A DNA stretch of 19,982 bases, from contig USHI01000008.1 of NCBI GenBank assembly GCA_900554405.1, positions 1-19,982 on the forward strand. The letters are read 5' to 3'. A model generated the notes under the pieces. It ran no database searches and was not told where the DNA came from. It saw nothing but the letters and a program-made list of their open reading frames with translations. The translations under genes were made by a program, and so were the position numbers. The DNA is from an uncultured Eubacteriales bacterium (GTDB lineage Bacteria > Bacillota > Clostridia > Oscillospirales > CAG-382). Shown here piece by piece: positions 15,684 to 19,982 of the stretch; the stretch's first letter is position 1; each line of letters opens with the position of its first letter.

Positions 15684-17532
15684 TCAGCCCTCCCGCCCGT
15701 TGCACACGCATTTCCCGCTGCAAAGCGAGGCAGCCCCGCAGCCGGAGCATTTTGTGCGGCAATCGGGTGTCGTAACGCCGGAAAGCGCCTTGTCGTATTC
15801 GTTTTGAAGGAATTTCTTTGTTACGCCGATGTCGATAAAATCCCACGGGAGCAGCTCATCCCTGCCGAAAACCCGATTGGCGTAAAACGCCGGGTCGATA
15901 CCCGTTTCGGAAAATACATCGAGCCAATTATCGTAGCTGAAATATTCATCCCAGCCGTCCAGCATCATGCCGCGCTCATAGGCGCGGTAAAGCGCTTTGC
16001 AAAGCCGCCTGTCGCCGCGCGCAAACACGGCTTCAATGCGGGATACCGTGGCATCGTGGTATTTGTAACTGATCTTACGCGTGGTGATAAGCGATCTCAG
16101 AAGCTGCTGCTTGCGTTCCAGCTCCGCTATACTGTCCTGCGCGCACCACTGAAACGGCGTGAACGGCTTCGGCACGAGGCAGGAAACGCTTATCGTAACG
16201 TTCACACCCTTGCCCGGGCGCTTTTCCGAATAGTATTCATCCACTATCCGTTTGCCCAAAGCGGCGATCCCGGCGATATCCTCATCCGTTTCGGTGGGGA
16301 GCCCGTTCATAAAATAAAGCTTCATGCCCGATCTGCCGCCGTCGAACGCCTTTCGGCACGCGGAAAGTATCTCTTCCTCCGTGATATTTTTGTTTATGAC
16401 ATCGCGCAGTCGCTGTGTCCCCGCCTCCGGAGCGAAGGTAAGCCCGCTTTTGCGGACAGAGGACACCTTTTCGAGCAGTTCTTCATAAAAGCTGTCGATA
16501 CGCATGGAGGGCAGCGAAAGATTCACCTTTTTTTCATCCGTCCAGGAAAGCAGCTTTTCGATAAGCTGAGGCAGACGGGTGTAATCGCTTATGGAAAGCG
16601 AGGTGAGCGAAACTTCGGAATATCCGCTGTTCGCCACCGATTCCCTTGCATCCGCATCCAGCGTTTCCGGTGATTTTTCGCGGTAGGGGCGGTATATCAT
16701 CCCCGCCTGGCAGAAGCGGCAGCCGCGTATGCAGCCGCGGAACACCTCCAGCATCACACGGTCGTGCACCGTTTCGAGAAACGGTACCGGGCATCTGCGC
16801 GGGAAGGTGACGGTATCGAGATCAGTGATTATGCGTTTTCTGACCGTTGCGGGGACATCGTCATACTTCGGACGGAAGTATTCGAGCGTTCCGTCCGCCT
16901 TGTAGCCCACATCGTAAAGCGACGGTACATAAAACCCGTTCAGATGTGCCGCACGGCGAAGCGTTTCGGCGCGGCTAACCCCGCTTTTTTTGCATTCGCG
17001 CAGCAGTGCGGCAAGCTCGAGCAGGGCTTCCTCGCCCTCTCCGATCGAAAAAATGTCTATAAAATCGGCAAGAGGTTCGGGATTATAGGCGCACGGCCCT
17101 CCGGCGATGATGATCGGGTCATCCCCGACGCGCTCGCAGGAACGGACGGGGATCCCGCCCATGCCGAGCATCGCCAGTATGTTCGTATACGAAAGCTCGT
17201 ATTGCAGCGTAAATGCGACAACGTCGAAATCGCAGAGCGGATCGCCGCTTTCGATCGCGTAAAGCGGAAGCGAATGCTCCTTAAGCCCCCGCCATATCCG
17301 GCCAGGGCATATAGCTCCGTTCGCAGCTCACATAGCCGCTTTTGTTGAAGCATTCGGCGAGTATCTTCACGCCGAGGTTGGACATTCCTATTTCGTATGT
17401 ATCCGGGAAGCAGAAGCACACCCGAAGGTCGGCTTTATACGGATCGGGGATTTCGGACGCAAATTCCCCGCCGACATATCTTCCCGGCTTTTCCACCTTT
17501 TCAAGCAGTTCACGGTATTTTTCGTAATCCAT
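15684..17532 (-). pseudogene. TIGR03960-like B12-binding radical SAM protein, broken by a one-base frameshift
   Basis: Uncharacterised radical SAM enzyme, expected to bind SAM and a [4Fe-4S] cluster, with a cobalamin-binding-type N-terminal region. The first 83 codons (ATG 17532, KVEKPGRYVGGEF...CFPDTYEIGMSNLGVKIL) end at TAA 17283-17281. Dropping one G from the run at 17286-17290 continues the family sequence (MPWPDMAG then LKEHSLPLY, AFTLQYELSYTNILAMLGM, IIAGGPCAYNPEPLADF) into the 495-codon frame that ends at 15684. The joined product is about 615 residues, normal for the family. The CX3CX2C cluster motif is intact (FRGCIRGCRFCQAGM, about Cys267, 271, 274), and a cysteine-rich tail (CRTKCSGCG, CSGKCVC) ends it. 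Sequencing or assembly error, true mutation and recoding are all possible. The start overlaps the uvrA stop by one base (TGATG). Confidence 0.9.
17281..17295 (-). other. Frameshift site: five-G run followed by in-frame TAA
   Basis: In the upstream frame the minus strand reads ATG GCG GGG GCT TAA. Skipping one base inside the five Gs gives ATG GCG GGG CTT AAG GAG, which restores the conserved frame of the radical SAM protein. A glycine tRNA on GGG could re-pair perfectly after a +1 slip, but no SD-like stimulator sits 3-10 nt upstream of the site. An AAGGAG occurs just after it, with no usable start codon in the correct frame near enough behind it. Confidence 0.85.
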
Positions 17533-19982
17533 CAGATCAGTTTCTCCCTCAGATACAAGCCGGTATAGCTGTTTTCGTCGGCGGCGACCTCCTCCGGTGT
17601 GCCCTTTGCAATGACCCTTCCGCCGGCATCCCCGCCTTCGGGTCCGAGATCGATAATATAATCCGCCGTTTTGATTAGATCGAGATTATGCTCTATGACG
17701 ACAACGGTGTTACCCGCATCAACCAGCCTTTGCAGAACCGAAACGAGCATATTCACATCGTGCGTGTGGAGCCCTGTCGTGGGCTCATCCATAACATAAA
17801 GCGTGCTGCCGGTGGAACGCTTTGCAAGTTCGTTTGCCAGCTTGACACGCTGCGCCTCACCGCCGGAAAGCGTTGTTGCGGGCTGACCGATCTTGACATA
17901 CCCGAGCCCGACATCGCAAAGCGTATCCAGCTTGCGCTTTATCGAGGGGTAGTTTGCAAAAAACTCGCGTCCTTCCTCGATCGTCATTTCGAGCACATCG
18001 TATATCGATTTGCCCTTGTATTTTATCTCCAGTGTTTCGTGATTATAGCGCCTGCCCTTGCACACGTCGCAGGTGACATAAACATCGGGCAGAAAGTGCA
18101 TTTCGATGGTGAGCGTTCCGTCGCCGCGGCAGGCTTCGCACCGCCCGCCCTTGACATTGAAGGAGAACCGCCCCTCTCCGTAGCCGCGCGCCTTTGCCTC
18201 CGGCGTGGAAGCAAAAACCGCCCGAATATCGTTGAAAAGCCCGATATACGTCGCCGGGTTGGAGCGCGGATTGCGCCCGATGGGCGATTGGTCGATCTGG
18301 ATGATCTTGTCGATATATTCCGCCCCGATTATCTCGCGGTGCTTGCCGGGCTGCAGCGAAAGCCTGCCGAGCTTTCGCGCAAGCGTGTTATAAAGCACCG
18401 AATTTATAAGCGAGGATTTACCCGATCCGGAAACGCCGGTAATGCATACCAGCCGCCCGAGCGGAATGGTAACGTCGATATCCTTCAGGTTATGCTCCGT
18501 CGCGCCGATAACGGTGATGAATTTGCCGTTGCCGACCCGCCTTTCGCGCGGGACTTCCACCTTCATTTCGCCGGAAAGATATTTGCCGGTATATGAATTC
18601 GGGCATTTTTTAATATCCTCCGGCGTTCCGGTGAACACTACCTCGCCCCCGCGCACGCCCGCGCCCGGCCCGATATCCACAAGGAAATCCGCCGATTCGA
18701 TGGTTTCCTCGTCATGCTCCACCACAAGCACGGTGTTGCCGATATCGCGCAGCTTTTTGAGCGTGGCGATAAGCTTTTTGTTATCCCGCTGATGCAGCCC
18801 TATGGACGGCTCATCCAAAACGTACATAACGCCGACAAGCGAGCTGCCGATCTGCGTGGCAAGGCGTATGCGCTGCGCTTCGCCGCCGGAAAGCGTTCCC
18901 GCGCGGCGGGCAAGCGTAAGATACCCCAGCCCGACGTTTTCCAGGAAGGAAAGGCGGGCATTGATCTCTTTCAGTATCTCCTTTGCGATATCCGATTCGG
19001 TCTTTGTAAGCTGCAGGTTTGCAAAAAACCTGCGCGCTTTGGTGACCGGGAGCTCGCACAGCTCGGCTATATTCAGCCCGCCGACAGTGACGGAAAGCGA
19101 TTCCTTTTTGAGCCGCTTGCCGCCGCATTCCGGGCAGGGTATATATTCCATAAACTGCTCGTAATATTCCCTGCCCTCGTAGCCGCCGCCCTGATTATAG
19201 CGCTGCTCAATAAGCGGGATTATACCCTTGAACGAGGGCTCGGCAACCGATTTGCGCTTGCGTTTGTTGCCGTACATCAGTATCTGATAAGCTTCCTCGC
19301 TGTATTTTTCGAGCGGAGTGTGAACATCGAACCCGTGATATTTGCCCACGGAATTGATCATTTCAGCCATATATCCTCCGGGCTCCGCGCTTTTGAAGCC
19401 ATTGCAGAGGATCGCCCCGGAATAGATCGAAAGGCTTTTATCGGCTATCAGCTTGGCTTCGGATATGACATTGTTTTCGCCGAGCCCGCCGCACGCCTCG
19501 CACGCGCCGGAAGGGTTGTTGAACGAAAACATACGGGGCGTAAGCTCGCCGAGCGATATCCCGTGCGTTTTGCAGGCATAGTTCTGCGAAAAGGTTATAT
19601 AATCGTCCTCGTACTTTATATCCGGGAACAGTATCCCCACCATGCCGCCGGAAAGCTTGGAAGCCGTTTCGATGCTTTCCGTGAGCCGGGCGCGTATTTC
19701 CTCGCCGCGCAGCACAAGGCGGTCGACAACGATCTCTATATCGTGCTTCTGATTTTTGTCCAGTTCGATCTTTTCGGAAAGATCGTACATTGCCTTATCT
19801 ACACGGACCCGCACGAACCCGCTTTTGCGCGCATCCTCGAAAACCTTTTCGTGCATACCCTTTTTTGCCGAAACGACCGGGGCGAGCACCATAAAGCGAG
19901 TACCCGGCTCGAATGCAAGTATACGTTCGACTATCTCGTCTACCGTCTGCTGCTTTTTCGGTTTCCCGCCTTCTTCGATACG
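17532..19982 (-). CDS. uvrA: Excinuclease ABC subunit A, 5' end outside the window
   Basis: DNA-damage recognition ATPase of nucleotide excision repair that dimerises and loads UvrB. The frame is open to the right edge (RIEEGGKPKKQQTVDEIVERI... onwards), so the internal ATG at 19892 is not the start. About 816 residues are visible of the usual 940; the first Walker A is missing. Visible features are VLAPVVSAKKGMHEKV, the insertion region with CEACGGLG and CPECGGKRL, the first ABC signature LSGGEAQRIRLATQIG with VLDEPSIGLHQRDN, the second Walker A GVSGSGKSSLINSVL, the zinc finger CEACRGDG...CDVCKGRRYN, and the second signature LSGGEAQRVKLANELA with MDEPTTGLHTHDV. It ends in LREKLI and its TGA overlaps the radical SAM start. 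Confidence 0.98.
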   Translation of the reverse strand, partial: RIEEGGKPKKQQTVDEIVERILAFEPGTRFMVLAPVVSAKKGMHEKVFEDARKSGFVRVRVDKAMYDLSEKIELDKNQKHDIEIVVDRLVLRGEEIRARLTESIETASKLSGGMVGILFPDIKYEDDYITFSQNYACKTHGISLGELTPRMFSFNNPSGACEACGGLGENNVISEAKLIADKSLSIYSGAILCNGFKSAEPGGYMAEMINSVGKYHGFDVHTPLEKYSEEAYQILMYGNKRKRKSVAEPSFKGIIPLIEQRYNQGGGYEGREYYEQFMEYIPCPECGGKRLKKESLSVTVGGLNIAELCELPVTKARRFFANLQLTKTESDIAKEILKEINARLSFLENVGLGYLTLARRAGTLSGGEAQRIRLATQIGSSLVGVMYVLDEPSIGLHQRDNKKLIATLKKLRDIGNTVLVVEHDEETIESADFLVDIGPGAGVRGGEVVFTGTPEDIKKCPNSYTGKYLSGEMKVEVPRERRVGNGKFITVIGATEHNLKDIDVTIPLGRLVCITGVSGSGKSSLINSVLYNTLARKLGRLSLQPGKHREIIGAEYIDKIIQIDQSPIGRNPRSNPATYIGLFNDIRAVFASTPEAKARGYGEGRFSFNVKGGRCEACRGDGTLTIEMHFLPDVYVTCDVCKGRRYNHETLEIKYKGKSIYDVLEMTIEEGREFFANYPSIKRKLDTLCDVGLGYVKIGQPATTLSGGEAQRVKLANELAKRSTGSTLYVMDEPTTGLHTHDVNMLVSVLQRLVDAGNTVVVIEHNLDLIKTADYIIDLGPEGGDAGGRVIAKGTPEEVAADENSYTGLYLREKLI

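Noticed and set aside
17169..17171. ATG at 17171 as an independent start for a 495-residue radical SAM protein
   Set aside because: It lies mid-domain, and conserved family sequence continues upstream in the same frame to the frameshift, so it is not a natural start.
17266..17281. AAGGAG after the frameshift site as an SD for restart of the downstream radical SAM fragment
   Set aside because: No ATG, GTG or TTG in the correct frame lies within a workable distance; the first ATG in that frame is about 100 nt further on.
19890..19892. ATG at 19892 as the start of uvrA
   Set aside because: The frame stays open to the window edge with conserved UvrA sequence (QQTVDEIVERIL), so the gene begins outside the window.

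Overview
The window is a densely packed stretch of housekeeping genes, all read from the minus strand (right to left). It suggests a member of the Bacillota, most likely class Clostridia. A PolC-type replicative polymerase with the proofreading exonuclease inserted in its PHP domain is a Bacillota hallmark, and pyrH-frr-uppS-cdsA-dxr-rseP-ispG-polC is a gene order typical of that phylum. GC content looks moderately high (mid-50s percent by eye). TGA is used repeatedly as a stop, so the code is standard. No tRNA, rRNA, CRISPR array, transposon or phage gene is visible, and no stretch above 65 nt lacks a gene.

Layout in transcription order. (1) The right end holds a 5'-truncated uvrA. Its stop overlaps the start of a B12-binding-type radical SAM protein (TIGR03960-like), which is followed after 4 nt by its usual small partner (TIGR03936/DUF2344). 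The radical SAM gene carries a one-base frameshift in a five-G run at 17286-17290. (2) A 64-nt gap holds a very good sigma-A-type promoter (15040-15068). It starts a long unit headed by an unrecognised lipoprotein, then pyrH, frr, uppS, cdsA, dxr, rseP, ispG and polC. (3) After polC the unit continues without a visible terminator into a HisJ-like PHP phosphatase, an Lrp/AsnC regulator, a class I aminotransferase and ispE, which runs off the left edge.

How the genes fit together. dxr, ispG and ispE are three steps of the MEP isoprenoid pathway. uppS turns the product into undecaprenyl diphosphate for the wall, and cdsA makes CDP-diacylglycerol for phospholipids. rseP is a membrane site-2 protease, pyrH makes UDP, frr recycles ribosomes and polC replicates DNA. 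The unit therefore ties envelope-precursor supply to replication and translation capacity. Most junctions overlap or lie within 25 nt, which implies translational coupling. The Lrp-aminotransferase pair resembles the alaR-alaT arrangement of Bacillus subtilis.

Most of the window is ordinary and well known. Points worth a second look are the radical SAM frameshift, the unrecognised lipoprotein with its own strong promoter in the place where rpsB-tsf often precede pyrH, an unusual UMP-loop sequence in PyrH, and the uncharacterised radical SAM/DUF2344 pair.
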